Origin: Chloroflexota bacterium
GTDB lineage: Bacteria > Chloroflexota > Anaerolineae > Anaerolineales > Villigracilaceae
Reading direction: 5' to 3'
NCBI GenBank assembly: GCA_029782225.1
Contig: JAKOVF010000073.1
Location: 1-64,000, forward strand
DNA: 64,000 nucleotides
The notes under the pieces: generated by a model
Databases searched by the model: none
The model's input: only the letters and a program-made list of their open reading frames with translations
What the model was told of the DNA's origin: nothing
In this document: in pieces, positions 47,566 through 56,777 of the stretch
How positions within the stretch are numbered: position 1 is the stretch's first letter
Layout of the letters: every line of letters starts with the position of its first letter
Program-made: the position numbers and the translations under genes

Positions 47566-48369
47566 ATGGCTAGCAGCAGTACTTACTTTTCACCGATCGA
47601 GTTATGGTTTTTATTCAGCCAGTACGCGCCTGCAACCATTATCGGGCTTCCCGATCCCACGCTGGGATTCCTGGCAGATGAAATCCGGGAAATGGTTTCT
47701 CAGGCACAGAAGAGCCTGCAGGCGCGGGGCATCGTCCAGCCCGGCACGAACGGCGGCTGGGCGATCCGTGAACCCTATTTGGGGCTGATACGCGGCGTTG
47801 CCAGCCCGGAGCATACGATCCTGGTGACCCGCCAGGATGCAGGCTCTGCTGAGGTACTGCAGTCCTTTCACTTCACTGCGAAAAGCATCCTGGCGTTATG
47901 GGAAAATGGGCCCGGCAAATACTTGATCGCTGAGATCAAGCAGGCTGACGAGATCGGTGATTTCCTACTCGGGGCGCTGCTCGCAAACGTCTATGTCCAA
48001 AGAGATGAGCCGGCCGTCACCGTCTCAGGCAAAAATCTCGCCAAAGCCCATGCCCACCTCGAGAACGGTCAGGGAGGGCGGGTAAAAGCTCTCTTCTGGG
48101 ATTCGTTCCAGGATCCGGAGCAGGCGGAGCGCTTTGTGCAGGCGATCCTTCAGCCCATTACGCGTCTGTCGCTGATCGCCTTCCTGCGACGGGATCAACC
48201 GGAGCTGTCGGCCACCCGAGGCTTCTCCGCCATCGCCGGCGATGAGGATATCTGGCTGCTGACACCGGAGAACGAGCGGGCGGATATCGTCCGGGTAAAG
48301 AGTGTGACCAGAATGAACCTGGAAGAAACCATTCACTCCTTTCTTCCCAAGCAGGAGTTGGCTCGATGA
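47566..48369 (+). CDS. Conserved secretion-locus protein, possibly EspG-like
   Basis: 267 residues, soluble, not recognised by clear motif. The N-terminal part looks like a winged helix (SPIELWFLFSQYAPATIIG, then SLQARGIVQPGTNGGWAIRE), followed by strands and helices with LLGALLANVYV and a C-terminal helical part. In mycobacterial ESX loci a protein of similar size (EspG) starts with comparable secondary structure and chaperones the substrates; the position here, between Esx-headed substrates and the ubiquitin-like gene, would fit. This is an analogy, not a demonstrated homology. Overlaps the next gene by ATGA. Confidence 0.5.
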   Translation: MASSSTYFSPIELWFLFSQYAPATIIGLPDPTLGFLADEIREMVSQAQKSLQARGIVQPGTNGGWAIREPYLGLIRGVASPEHTILVTRQDAGSAEVLQSFHFTAKSILALWENGPGKYLIAEIKQADEIGDFLLGALLANVYVQRDEPAVTVSGKNLAKAHAHLENGQGGRVKALFWDSFQDPEQAERFVQAILQPITRLSLIAFLRRDQPELSATRGFSAIAGDEDIWLLTPENERADIVRVKSVTRMNLEETIHSFLPKQELAR

Positions 48370-48983
48370 ACCGTTTATTCGTAAAGATTAAGACTGACCC
48401 CAGGCTCAAGGGCACGCTTTTCGAGATCTCCCGGAAGAGTAAGGTGAGCGACATTCTGGATCAGATGGTTAACAGCATGGCCGGCTTGCCAGGAACCGGG
48501 GAAGAGAACGCCACCCCGGACTATCAGATGATCCGCTTGGGCAGCCCAAAACGGATTTTGGAAAAGAGCCTAACCCTTGCCCAGACCGGCGTGGGAAACA
48601 ACGACACTCTGCTGATCACGACCGACGCGGAAGCCATCCTGGGCCAGGGTTTGTTCGAGTTCGAAGCGCTGTCCTTGGAAGGTCAGTACGTCTCGGTCCA
48701 GGACATGCGCGCGCCTCTGCGTATGCCTCTCAAGAGGATCCATGCTCGGCGTGACAGGAAGCCGGCGATGGCCGAGCCGAAAGCCAGTCTGCCTGCCGGG
48801 ATGGAATCCAAGCCATCACAGAAATCATCGCCCGAAAGCCAGGAACCGGCGAATCCGTTCGACTTCCAACCCCTGGGGCTCGACCTCTCCGGCCCTGCCG
48901 ATAAAACAGGTTCATCCGAGGAATCGAAACCGGGGTTTGGCACCGGCAAAAAGAAAAAACCGGGTCTTCGAAAAGCTGAGTAA
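48366..48983 (+). CDS. YukD/EsaB-like ubiquitin-fold protein with basic tail
   Basis: 205 residues. Residues 1-80 show the strand-helix-strand plan of a ubiquitin-like domain (MNRLFVKIKTDPRLKGTLFE, ISRKSKVSDILDQMVNSM, then YQMIRLGSPKRILEKSLTLAQTGVGNNDTLLITTD). Small ubiquitin-like proteins of this sort (YukD, EsaB, and the first domain of EccD) are constant members of type VII systems. The C-terminal 90 residues are disordered, rich in Pro, Ser and Lys, ending in KKKKPGLRKAE; such a tail is unusual for YukD, which is about 80 residues. Translationally coupled to the preceding gene. Confidence 0.6.
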   Translation: MNRLFVKIKTDPRLKGTLFEISRKSKVSDILDQMVNSMAGLPGTGEENATPDYQMIRLGSPKRILEKSLTLAQTGVGNNDTLLITTDAEAILGQGLFEFEALSLEGQYVSVQDMRAPLRMPLKRIHARRDRKPAMAEPKASLPAGMESKPSQKSSPESQEPANPFDFQPLGLDLSGPADKTGSSEESKPGFGTGKKKKPGLRKAE

Positions 48984-49120
48984 CCCCTCTCATGTAACCA
49001 GAGTGCTATCAGGATGTCTTAAATGCATATACAGAGAAGCTCAGCCTCACTCATCGGTCCGCCTCGGCAATTCCGGAAACCCCATTCCGGCTCGATCACA
49101 GCTCACATTGGCAGGTAAAT

Positions 49121-49429
49121 ATGTCTCCGTTCCGAACGATAATCCAATGGATCACCCCACCCGAAACACGTCCCATCGTGAGCTCATTGTTCGCGCAGGC
49201 GCAGCAGGTTAGAGAAGCCAAAGGCCAGGTGCAAAAGGTGCGGGCTGAACTGGACAGCACCTGGAACGGAGGCGGAAAAAAACAGTCCTTCATGTCGCAG
49301 CTTGATGCGCTCATCCGGGAATACGAGCGCTATGCCGACAGTCTAGAGTCCAAGGCCGGCCAGATCGCACGCGTCACGGTCTGGATAGAAATCAAGGAAT
49401 GGTTCGAAGAGATCATTCCAGGCCCATAG
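49121..49429 (+). CDS. WXG100 family protein 1
   Basis: 102 residues. Two amphipathic helices flank a true W-x-G (WNGG, W48), the hallmark of WXG100 (Esx) proteins, which are secreted as dimers through an EssC/EccC motor. It lacks a clear Y-x-x-x-D/E signal at the C-terminus, which ends PGP. The 25-residue N-terminal extension is longer than usual. The ribosome site is weak. Confidence 0.75.
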   Translation: MSPFRTIIQWITPPETRPIVSSLFAQAQQVREAKGQVQKVRAELDSTWNGGGKKQSFMSQLDALIREYERYADSLESKAGQIARVTVWIEIKEWFEEIIPGP

Positions 49430-49454
49430 CACTCGATACACCAGGAGCAGAAAA

Positions 49455-49724
49455 ATGCCTGAAATCATCATTCCGATCGACATGTTGTTCGAGACAGCCC
49501 GGGAGCTTTCCAAAGGTGGGAAGAGCACGGCTGACCTTCAGCATGAGCTGGACAAGAAGATGAAAGTCCTGGAGGAATCCTGGAGCGATTCTGCAAACCA
49601 GCGCTTCTTCACGTATTATCGCGAGCTCGATCTGCAGCTGGGTGCCTGCAGCGAGATCATGAGTACCATGGCGCGCGAAATGGAAGCGATCGCCCAACGG
49701 TTTGCCGCCTTGAACAAGGAATGA
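49455..49724 (+). CDS. WXG100-like protein 2
   Basis: 89 residues, the standard Esx length. The turn between the two helices is SWSDSANQRF (W43), that is W-x-D rather than W-x-G. The second helix is LGACSEIMSTMAREMEAIAQRF. Strong ribosome site (AGGAGCAGAAAA-ATG). It lies 25 nt after protein 1, with which it could form a heterodimer. Confidence 0.78.
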   Translation: MPEIIIPIDMLFETARELSKGGKSTADLQHELDKKMKVLEESWSDSANQRFFTYYRELDLQLGACSEIMSTMAREMEAIAQRFAALNKE

Positions 49725-49808
49725 GCGTTCACGTGCCCTGCGAGGCTCGCGCTTTGCAACGCATGTTCAGATCGTTAACCCAAACACACTTTCAAAAAGG
49801 AGTTCAAA

Positions 49809-50072
49809 ATGCCAGATTATGTTGTCAATACAGATGAGTTGCGCCGTGCCGCTCAGCAATTGGTGAATAAAGCCAACGAAATGCGCTCTGCCGTCTCCAC
49901 AGTGGACTCAGCCATGGCGCCGGCTCGCTCCATGAAAGCTCCTCGCGTTGCAGAGGATATCCAGCAATGGGACGCCATCAAAGCCAGCCTGCAGAAGATG
50001 TTTACCGAAGCCGATGCAGCCTCCAAGATCATCAATACGACGGCTACCGACATCGACACCGTGATGAATTAA
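49809..50072 (+). CDS. WXG100-like protein 3
   Basis: 87 residues, helical-hairpin type. The N-terminus YVVNTDELRRAAQQLVNKANEM resembles the VNTDVMRNG start of the two hydrolases. There is no central W-x-G; a Trp is found in IQQWDAIKASLQKM (about 54) in the second helix. Strong ribosome site (AAAAAGGAGTTCAAA-ATG). Followed by a 279-nt leader of the ATPase gene that contains a hairpin. Confidence 0.72.
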   Translation: MPDYVVNTDELRRAAQQLVNKANEMRSAVSTVDSAMAPARSMKAPRVAEDIQQWDAIKASLQKMFTEADAASKIINTTATDIDTVMN

Positions 50073-50131
50073 GTTGTAATCGTTCCCGTTGGTCCCTGGC
50101 TGGCATTGTCAGTTGAAGAGAACCAAGCGAA

Positions 50132-50178
50132 CCCAAACCCCATGGAAATGGATCCATAGACCATTTCCTGGGTTTGGG
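50132..50178 (+). promoter_or_regulatory. Long hairpin in the leader of the FtsK/EssC-like gene
   Basis: CCCAAACCCC-ATGGAAATGG (50132-50151) pairs with CCATTTCCTGGGTTTGGG (50161-50178) with a 2-nt bulge and a 9-nt loop. It is not followed by T residues. It may shield or process the mRNA so that Esx proteins are made in excess of the motor. Confidence 0.6.
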
Positions 50179-50351
50179 CGAACAAAGCTGATCTGCTGGC
50201 CCGCGGACGTGGCTCTTTCAACCTGCGCAGTTTCAGGGTGGATACGCCGACCTGAAGGTGATTCGATCTGCATTCCAATCCAAAGATCAAAATGATTGCG
50301 TCGAAGCGCAAGCTCCTGTCATAAAGCCTCCACCAGCAAGGGTTCATTATC

Positions 50352-53300
50352 ATGGAATTCAACCGCCCGCCTCGCATCCAGCAAACGCTCGAATTCAGGG
50401 AAATCGTCGTCCCGGCTCCCAAGGCCTTACCCACCAAGCCAAAGATCAGCTGGCTGACGTTAACGCTTCCGCTGGTGGGGACGATGCTGGCGGTGGGCTT
50501 GATGGTGGCCTTCTACGGTTCCACCTCAGGGTTTTCGGTGCTCTTTTTCCTTCCCATGGTGCTTGCCTCCGTGGTCGCCTCGATTGTGACCAGCGTCCGG
50601 GAAAAGAAGGATTATACGAAGCAGCTCGAGAAGGAAAAAGCTGACTATGCCGCCGTGCTCGACCGCAAGGAGACCGAACTGGCGAGCCTGGTCTCTGAGC
50701 AAAGGAAGATCTTGGAGAGCCAAAACCCGGACCTGGCGGAATGCGCCAAATGGGTCGCTCAAATGAATCCGCGCCTGGGGGAACGCAGACCAACGGATGC
50801 GGATTTCTTATCCTTCCGCTTTGGCACGGGCAGGCAAAAAGCCGGGCTGGAGATCAAGCCGCCGAGCGAGGACGGCCGGGATGAAACCTTCCTCGCCGAA
50901 TACACCCGGGCGGATAATCTCGCGGATCGCTTCGGCTGGTTCGGAAATGTACCCGTCATGACCAGCTTCCTGTCCACGGGATGTTTGGGGGTCGCGGGCA
51001 CTCGAGACCAAAGCCGCCAGCTGGTGCGGGCGGCCCTCGCGCATCTCCTCACTCATCACTGGCCTCAGGAAATGAATCTGGGCGTGATCTGTGACTCGGT
51101 GGGTGTCGTCGACGAATGGAAATGGCTAGACAAACTGCCCCACCGTACTCAGATCTTCAGTCCGGCTGTGCTGGACTTCGGGGACCCGCTGCAGAAAGGC
51201 CTGGAAACCCTGGAAGTGGAATTGCACCGCAGGCAGGCATTGTTGTATCACCAGAGATCGCTCAGGCAGGAGGAAACGGGGCAAGTGCCGTTCCTGCCTG
51301 CCGTCGTCATGGTGTTCGACCATATTGATTCGATGTACGAACGGGCGGCATTCTCGATCATTCTGCGGGAGGGCCGGGCGCTGGGTATGTATGGGATCAT
51401 TCTGGTGGACCGTTTCGAAGACATCCCTGCCGAGTGCGGCGCGGCACTGGAGATCAAGGAGAACCGGGTTTCATACCGGGAAACCGGCGCCGGAAAAATC
51501 CCTGTGGAAGATATCAAAGCGGATGCCTTCACCAAACAGGACATAGAGAATTTCTCCAGCGGCTTGGCTGCTATTCAATGGTCGCTGCCTTCCGATGCCA
51601 CAGAGCCTCCTTCACGCATCAGCCTGTTAGAATTGTTCGGCGCTTCCGATCCCGAGACTCTGCAGGTCCAGAGCGCTTGGGATGGAGACCATCCCTTCCA
51701 CTATCTCAGAGCTCCCATCGGACGCCTGACACCCTCTGCGGATCTGATCTTCGACCTGAATGAAAGCGGCGGCAACCGGGAGGTTGGCAAAAGCCCGGAG
51801 AACGACGCAGAGACTCACGGTCCGCATGGCGTGATCGGCGGCATGACCGGATCGGGGAAGAGTGAGTTGCTGCGGACGATCATCCTTTCCCTTGCCATGA
51901 CGCACCATCCTTACGATATCAATTTTGCGCTCATCGACTACAAGGGCGGTGGGGCGTTCAAGGATCTCGAGGATCTGCCCCATGTCGTTGGGGTCGTAAC
52001 AGACATTGAAAATCACGCAAACTATGCCGGGCGCGTCATCCAGTCGCTGAGCGGCGAGATCAATACTCGCAAGCAGATCCTGGCTGAGGCGCAAATTACC
52101 TCCGGTCTGCAGCGTCCGCACATCGATGATTACCGCAAGCTGGAAGTCAAGCGTCCCCTGCCCCGCCTGATCATTATCTTTGACGAATTTGCAGAATTCA
52201 AGGATCAACATCCCGAGGAATCCCAAAAGCTGATCAACATTGCACGTCAGGGGCGCTCGCTGGGTGTACACCTGATCCTGTGCACACAAAATCCTGCGAC
52301 GGCGATCGATGATCAGGTCCGTCAGAATTCGAAGTTTGCGATCTCGCTGGGTGTGAACTCCCCGGATGACAGCCGGAACCTGATCGGGATCCCTGACGCC
52401 TTTGGCTTGCCGCCGGGCATGGCGTTCATCTTTGTCAAAAGTCCCGAGAAATTCCGGGTCGCTTTCTCCGGGAGCAAACTCGCCTCCGGGAAATATGCCG
52501 GGAAAACCGAGGCACAGGCGATTGTGCAATTATTGAGTGAGACGGCCAAGCAGCTCGGCTTCGAAACACCGTCGCCGGTGTGGCCGGCACCCTTGCCAGA
52601 ACGTCTTTATCTGCCCGACCTGCTGGAAAAGATAGAAGAAAGCGGCTTCAGGGCTGCCTGGAATGGCAGCGATTGGGAATCGTCCAATTTGAAACCGTTC
52701 GGTTATTTGCTGGGTCACTATGACGATCCCATTCATCAAAGCCAGCCTTTGCATGTTTTCGGCTCACCCGGCACGAACCAAAACCTGCTGGCATTCGGCG
52801 CCTCGCAGTCCGGCAAAAGCACCTTACTGCTCACGCTGGCGATCGGGATTGCACGGACCTATACACCCGCGCAGGCGCAGATTTATTGCCTCGACCTGGG
52901 AGGGCACAGCCTGCTGTACAAACTGCGAGACCTCCCGCACGCTCCCCTGGAGGGTGCCATCATCAATGGAAACGACCGTGAACGAATAAACAGCCTCTTT
53001 AGTTTCCTGCGCAGGCAGATCGCCAGACGCAAACAGCAATTCCAGGATAATAATGACGCCGCCGGGGAAAGCCAGGAGGCTTTGCCGGGCAGCCAGCTTC
53101 CCTTGATCTACATCCTGATCGATGGCTTGACGTCCCGGTTCACAGATCAAATGGATAACTTCAACGATCAATTGGCTGAGGTCATCCTCGAGGGGCAAAG
53201 TGTTGGGATCAATACTATCATTACAGCCAATGTGTACCAGGATATCAATTTCAGGATTTTTTCCTATATCACCAATCGCCTGATCCTGCGCCCGGTGGAA

Positions 53301-54413
53301 AAGACCCAGGTGGATAATGTAGTGGAAGGCATTCCGCCCCACCTGCTGGAGCTGGTACTCCGGCCCGATCTTCCCCCCGGCCGGGGCCTGGTCGGCGGCC
53401 GGCTTGCACTGGAATTCCAAACCGCTCTTCCGGTCCAGGGTCTGAGTGATGAGGAGCAGGGCTATTACCTGGACGATTTGATCTCGTACATGGCAAATGC
53501 CTGGGGCGACCGGCCCCGCCCTTCCAGCATACGGGTCTTGCCACCTCATCTCACTACAGATGATCTGCAGTCGGAAGTCGAACAACTCCAGGCGCAAGAA
53601 GGTTATGCGTTGTCAGAGCTGCCCATCGCTCTCAATCGGGATATGAGACCTTGCGGGTTTTCCCTGCTGAACGATGGGCCGGCGTTTTTGGTCACCTCGG
53701 CGGCACCTCGGCAGGGGAAGACCACGCTGATCCAATCCTGGGTTTCCGAGCTGGCTGCAAAGTATTCGCCTGCCAAATTAAAGATCTTACTGATCGACTT
53801 CCATACGCATGCACTGCGGCGCTTATCGAAATTGGCTCACGTGCCGAGCGAATGGTTCGTTGCCCGCCAAAAACAGCTGGAGCCTGCACTGAATTCTCTA
53901 AAGGACGAGATTGTCCTCCGGGGCAATCTGCTTGAAAAGAGTTACCAGGACGATCCGGAAAATTTCGATCCCGGGCAATTTCTCCAGGATGAAGGCCTGA
54001 TCTTGGTCGTGATCGATGACTACAATACATTTCGTCTCAAGGCGCCGCAAAGAGAACTCTTGAAGGAGTGTATGGTGCTGGGCGAGGAATGCGGGGTACG
54101 ACTGTTGATTGCCGAGACCAGTAGTCTGCTGGGGTATCCCAGCTATGACGACATCCTGATGAATACTACTCGGAGCGGCTGCGGCATATCCTTGGGCGGA
54201 TTTGACAGTCTGGAAACATATTTCAATCAGGCGAAAATCAGCGCGGCGGAAAAGACGCAGGACTTCCCAACAGGGAGAGGCTATATTGTCAGGCAAGGCC
54301 GCGGACATATAGCGCAATTTGCAACTTGTTGTCCTGGCGACAAGAAGTTGGAAGATGTTCTCAGGGAAAAGATCGTCGAGATCAACAAAAAACACAGTGG
54401 CACCAAAATGTAG
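50352..54413 (+). CDS. FtsK/SpoIIIE-type EssC/EccC-like secretion ATPase
   Basis: 1353 residues, the motor of a type VII-like system. It has no N-terminal FHA domains: after about 35 cytoplasmic residues come two membrane helices (about 38-62 and 66-90), a coiled coil (about 90-120) and a DUF region. Three P-loop domains follow: the first with GGMTGSGKSELL (about 496), Walker B LIIIFDEFAEF and YKGGGAF; the second GASQSGKSTLL (about 816) with Walker B IYILIDGL; the third APRQGKTTLI (about 1115), Walker B LVVIDDYN. Tandem FtsK domains after two helices are the EssC plan. The third P-loop starts with Ala instead of Gly. Preceded by Esx genes, followed by the vWA/PP2C/kinase genes. Confidence 0.9.
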   Translation: MEFNRPPRIQQTLEFREIVVPAPKALPTKPKISWLTLTLPLVGTMLAVGLMVAFYGSTSGFSVLFFLPMVLASVVASIVTSVREKKDYTKQLEKEKADYAAVLDRKETELASLVSEQRKILESQNPDLAECAKWVAQMNPRLGERRPTDADFLSFRFGTGRQKAGLEIKPPSEDGRDETFLAEYTRADNLADRFGWFGNVPVMTSFLSTGCLGVAGTRDQSRQLVRAALAHLLTHHWPQEMNLGVICDSVGVVDEWKWLDKLPHRTQIFSPAVLDFGDPLQKGLETLEVELHRRQALLYHQRSLRQEETGQVPFLPAVVMVFDHIDSMYERAAFSIILREGRALGMYGIILVDRFEDIPAECGAALEIKENRVSYRETGAGKIPVEDIKADAFTKQDIENFSSGLAAIQWSLPSDATEPPSRISLLELFGASDPETLQVQSAWDGDHPFHYLRAPIGRLTPSADLIFDLNESGGNREVGKSPENDAETHGPHGVIGGMTGSGKSELLRTIILSLAMTHHPYDINFALIDYKGGGAFKDLEDLPHVVGVVTDIENHANYAGRVIQSLSGEINTRKQILAEAQITSGLQRPHIDDYRKLEVKRPLPRLIIIFDEFAEFKDQHPEESQKLINIARQGRSLGVHLILCTQNPATAIDDQVRQNSKFAISLGVNSPDDSRNLIGIPDAFGLPPGMAFIFVKSPEKFRVAFSGSKLASGKYAGKTEAQAIVQLLSETAKQLGFETPSPVWPAPLPERLYLPDLLEKIEESGFRAAWNGSDWESSNLKPFGYLLGHYDDPIHQSQPLHVFGSPGTNQNLLAFGASQSGKSTLLLTLAIGIARTYTPAQAQIYCLDLGGHSLLYKLRDLPHAPLEGAIINGNDRERINSLFSFLRRQIARRKQQFQDNNDAAGESQEALPGSQLPLIYILIDGLTSRFTDQMDNFNDQLAEVILEGQSVGINTIITANVYQDINFRIFSYITNRLILRPVEKTQVDNVVEGIPPHLLELVLRPDLPPGRGLVGGRLALEFQTALPVQGLSDEEQGYYLDDLISYMANAWGDRPRPSSIRVLPPHLTTDDLQSEVEQLQAQEGYALSELPIALNRDMRPCGFSLLNDGPAFLVTSAAPRQGKTTLIQSWVSELAAKYSPAKLKILLIDFHTHALRRLSKLAHVPSEWFVARQKQLEPALNSLKDEIVLRGNLLEKSYQDDPENFDPGQFLQDEGLILVVIDDYNTFRLKAPQRELLKECMVLGEECGVRLLIAETSSLLGYPSYDDILMNTTRSGCGISLGGFDSLETYFNQAKISAAEKTQDFPTGRGYIVRQGRGHIAQFATCCPGDKKLEDVLREKIVEINKKHSGTKM

Positions 54414-54462
54414 TTGATGCCGACAAATCATATCTGGCAATTCACTATTAAGGAGGAAGGCA

Positions 54463-55251
54463 ATGTATCAGAATGAAGCCACATCAAATAACAAAGCACT
54501 GGTGATATTCCTATTGGATGTTAGCGGAACAATGGGTAAACCTATGGGAGGACAAACGCGCATTCAGGTCGTTCAAAATGCTTTAAAAATGACCATTACT
54601 GAAATGGTACAACGTTCACTTAAGAATAAAGAACTCAGACCACGGTATCGAATTGCCATGATTGCATATTCCGATGAGGTATACGATATTTTCAAAGGCG
54701 TTAAGCGCATTGATGAAGTCGCCAAGAAGGGGATTCCGAAACTGGAGCCTTTAAATCGCACGGACATGACAAAAGGATTGCGTTACGTTAAACAACTTCT
54801 GGAACAGGAAAAAAACAACATCAGCAAGGATTGTCCAGCGCCTTTAGTCATTCACATGACCGACGGTGAATTTACAAGTCGAGATGACCCAGAACCTGTA
54901 ATTAGAGAAATTCAACAAATAAAGGTCGATGACGGCAATGTTTTGGTCGAAAACTTGTTTGTTTCTGATGAACTCAAAGTGTCTATTCCGGACACAACTG
55001 CCTGGCCTGGCTATAAACTTGGGGACGACGTGGGCAATCAGTATGGAAATAGGCTGCTATCCTTTTCATCTCCACTCCCGGAAATGTATCGAACTGTGAT
55101 GAGCGAGTTAGGATATTCTATTCAACCGAACACGGTTATGATGTATCCGGGTGTGAAACCTGAGTTTGTTCAAATGGCCTTTGTTATGAGTACAGTAAGC
55201 CGAGGGCCTGAATCAGGTGGTCCAAAGAAATGGGAAGACGATCCGGAATGA
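54463..55251 (+). CDS. TerY/YegL-type von Willebrand factor A protein
   Basis: 262 residues, soluble. MIDAS metal site: LLDVSGTM (D19), then RTDMTKG and HMTDGEF. TerY-like vWA proteins occur together with a PP2C phosphatase and a Ser/Thr kinase as a phosphorylation triad (also yegI/yegK/yegL of E. coli). The next two genes supply these partners. ATG after GGAGGAAGGCA. The C-terminus is acidic/Pro-rich (GPKKWEDDPE). Confidence 0.85.
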   Translation: MYQNEATSNNKALVIFLLDVSGTMGKPMGGQTRIQVVQNALKMTITEMVQRSLKNKELRPRYRIAMIAYSDEVYDIFKGVKRIDEVAKKGIPKLEPLNRTDMTKGLRYVKQLLEQEKNNISKDCPAPLVIHMTDGEFTSRDDPEPVIREIQQIKVDDGNVLVENLFVSDELKVSIPDTTAWPGYKLGDDVGNQYGNRLLSFSSPLPEMYRTVMSELGYSIQPNTVMMYPGVKPEFVQMAFVMSTVSRGPESGGPKKWEDDPE

Positions 55252-55359
55252 GCACAATCTAATCCCTCAGCTATGCAACTCATATTGGTCGAGCGAGCAG
55301 TATCGCGGAAACTACGATGCACTTCAAATGGCTCTTAAGTATTGTGAAAGAAGGTCTAG

Positions 55360-56751
55360 ATGGCTATTCTTGAACTTGACCAAGCTTATGAAACCCCCGT
55401 AACCGAATATCAGCGCGGTCCCTTTAGGCTCCGCTACGCATATGCACGTTCAAAGGATTGTCAGGATAGCGGCGAACGCGGACAAGACTACTTGGTCTGG
55501 CGTGTCGAACCAGCTCGAGCCGCATTTGCATTGTGTGATGGGGTCGGCCAATCCTTCTTTGGAGGCCTGGGTTCACAGATTGTGGGCGAGGCGTTAATTG
55601 AATGGTTGTGGAAATTGCCCTTAGACAACGCGATAAAAGAAAATGAAACTAAGAAGTTAGCCCAACAGCTTCGCGACCTGTTGGATTCTAAAAAGTCAAG
55701 TGCGACCAAAATCATTCAAGAGAAGGATCTACAATCAGTTGAGTCTGATATCATACGTGATGCACTTGAAGCAAGAAAGCAACAAAGGGGGACACAGTCA
55801 AACTTTGTTTGTGGATTCGTAGATCCTCCGAGTCAACACCGTCCAAAAGGTCTTGTCATGTTATTCTGGTTGGGTGACGCAAAGATCCAACTTTGGCAAG
55901 CTCAGACAAACAAGAGTTCTCTACTCGAAGCATCTTGGAATAAGCAAGAGGGATGGTCAAGCAAATTTGGTACTTTCGGCGAAATCCACGCTTTCCAAGG
56001 AACGGCAGAAGTTCTCGATTGCATAATTGCCCACTCAGATGGCGTTGATTCCTTACAAAAGAAGATTTCTCCCGATCTATCAACTGAAAAACTGCAAACC
56101 GGCTTGGGAACACTGGGTGGTGATGATGTTTCATTCTTGGAGTTGCGCATGCTATCAACTTCTTCAGATATTGAAGATGATTTAGTCAGCGTTGTGCGAA
56201 ACACTCCAAATATTCCAGTGAAAGTAATAAAGCAGATAGAAACTAAAGTTCACACGACAATAAAGACTGTTGAGATCGGAAGAGTACCTGCTTGGGCCAA
56301 AATAGTATTTCCGTTGGCGATGATTCTTACCGCAGTAATTGCGTATTTTGCTGGACTCAGGAGTCTTCCTGAGTCCCCGCCACCAATAGCGACGACGAAC
56401 ACACCGAGCAACATTTATGTTCCGCCTATACCCACATTAACAGCAACACCTACGGAAACCGCTGTAGAAACTCTTGTGGTAGCGACATCCGAATTCGAAG
56501 GTGCATTTCTAATCTCAGCGGACTCCCAACCAATTCCAGTTGTGGTAAATGTATGTATGAATCTGGATCCAGCCGTAGCTGCTGCTCATGCAAATTTTGA
56601 GGTTCACGGTCCCTACGTTCTTACCGGGTACTCATCGATGAGCTGTGAAGGTGAAAAGGTTATCCTAATAAGAGATGGAGCACGCCACCCTGTAAGAGGC
56701 GATATTTTGAGTGTTAGAGTGGATCTAATTCCCAGTTCACCATCACAATAG
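55360..56751 (+). CDS. PP2C-type protein phosphatase with membrane anchor and ectodomain
   Basis: 463 residues. Cytoplasmic PP2C domain (about 20-275): GQDYLVW, FALCDGVGQSFFGG with the metal-binding Asp, WLGDAKIQLW, IIAHSDGVDSL and GGDDVSFLEL for the last metal ligand. Then one membrane helix (about 307-328, IVFPLAMILTAVIAYFAGL), a Thr/Pro stalk (TATPTETAV) and an external beta domain of about 80 residues. It should reverse phosphorylation by the kinases next to it. Membrane anchoring and a stalk are unusual for TerY-P phosphatases and match the design of the kinases. Start chosen at ATG preceded by AAAGAAGGTCTAG. Confidence 0.85.
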   Translation: MAILELDQAYETPVTEYQRGPFRLRYAYARSKDCQDSGERGQDYLVWRVEPARAAFALCDGVGQSFFGGLGSQIVGEALIEWLWKLPLDNAIKENETKKLAQQLRDLLDSKKSSATKIIQEKDLQSVESDIIRDALEARKQQRGTQSNFVCGFVDPPSQHRPKGLVMLFWLGDAKIQLWQAQTNKSSLLEASWNKQEGWSSKFGTFGEIHAFQGTAEVLDCIIAHSDGVDSLQKKISPDLSTEKLQTGLGTLGGDDVSFLELRMLSTSSDIEDDLVSVVRNTPNIPVKVIKQIETKVHTTIKTVEIGRVPAWAKIVFPLAMILTAVIAYFAGLRSLPESPPPIATTNTPSNIYVPPIPTLTATPTETAVETLVVATSEFEGAFLISADSQPIPVVVNVCMNLDPAVAAAHANFEVHGPYVLTGYSSMSCEGEKVILIRDGARHPVRGDILSVRVDLIPSSPSQ

Positions 56752-56777
56752 GATTTTAAGAATGACAGGAGTCGGAA

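Noticed and set aside
51627-52529. 300-codon open frame on the - strand
   Set aside because: Antisense to the first FtsK domain of the EssC-like gene, where the + frame has clear Walker motifs.
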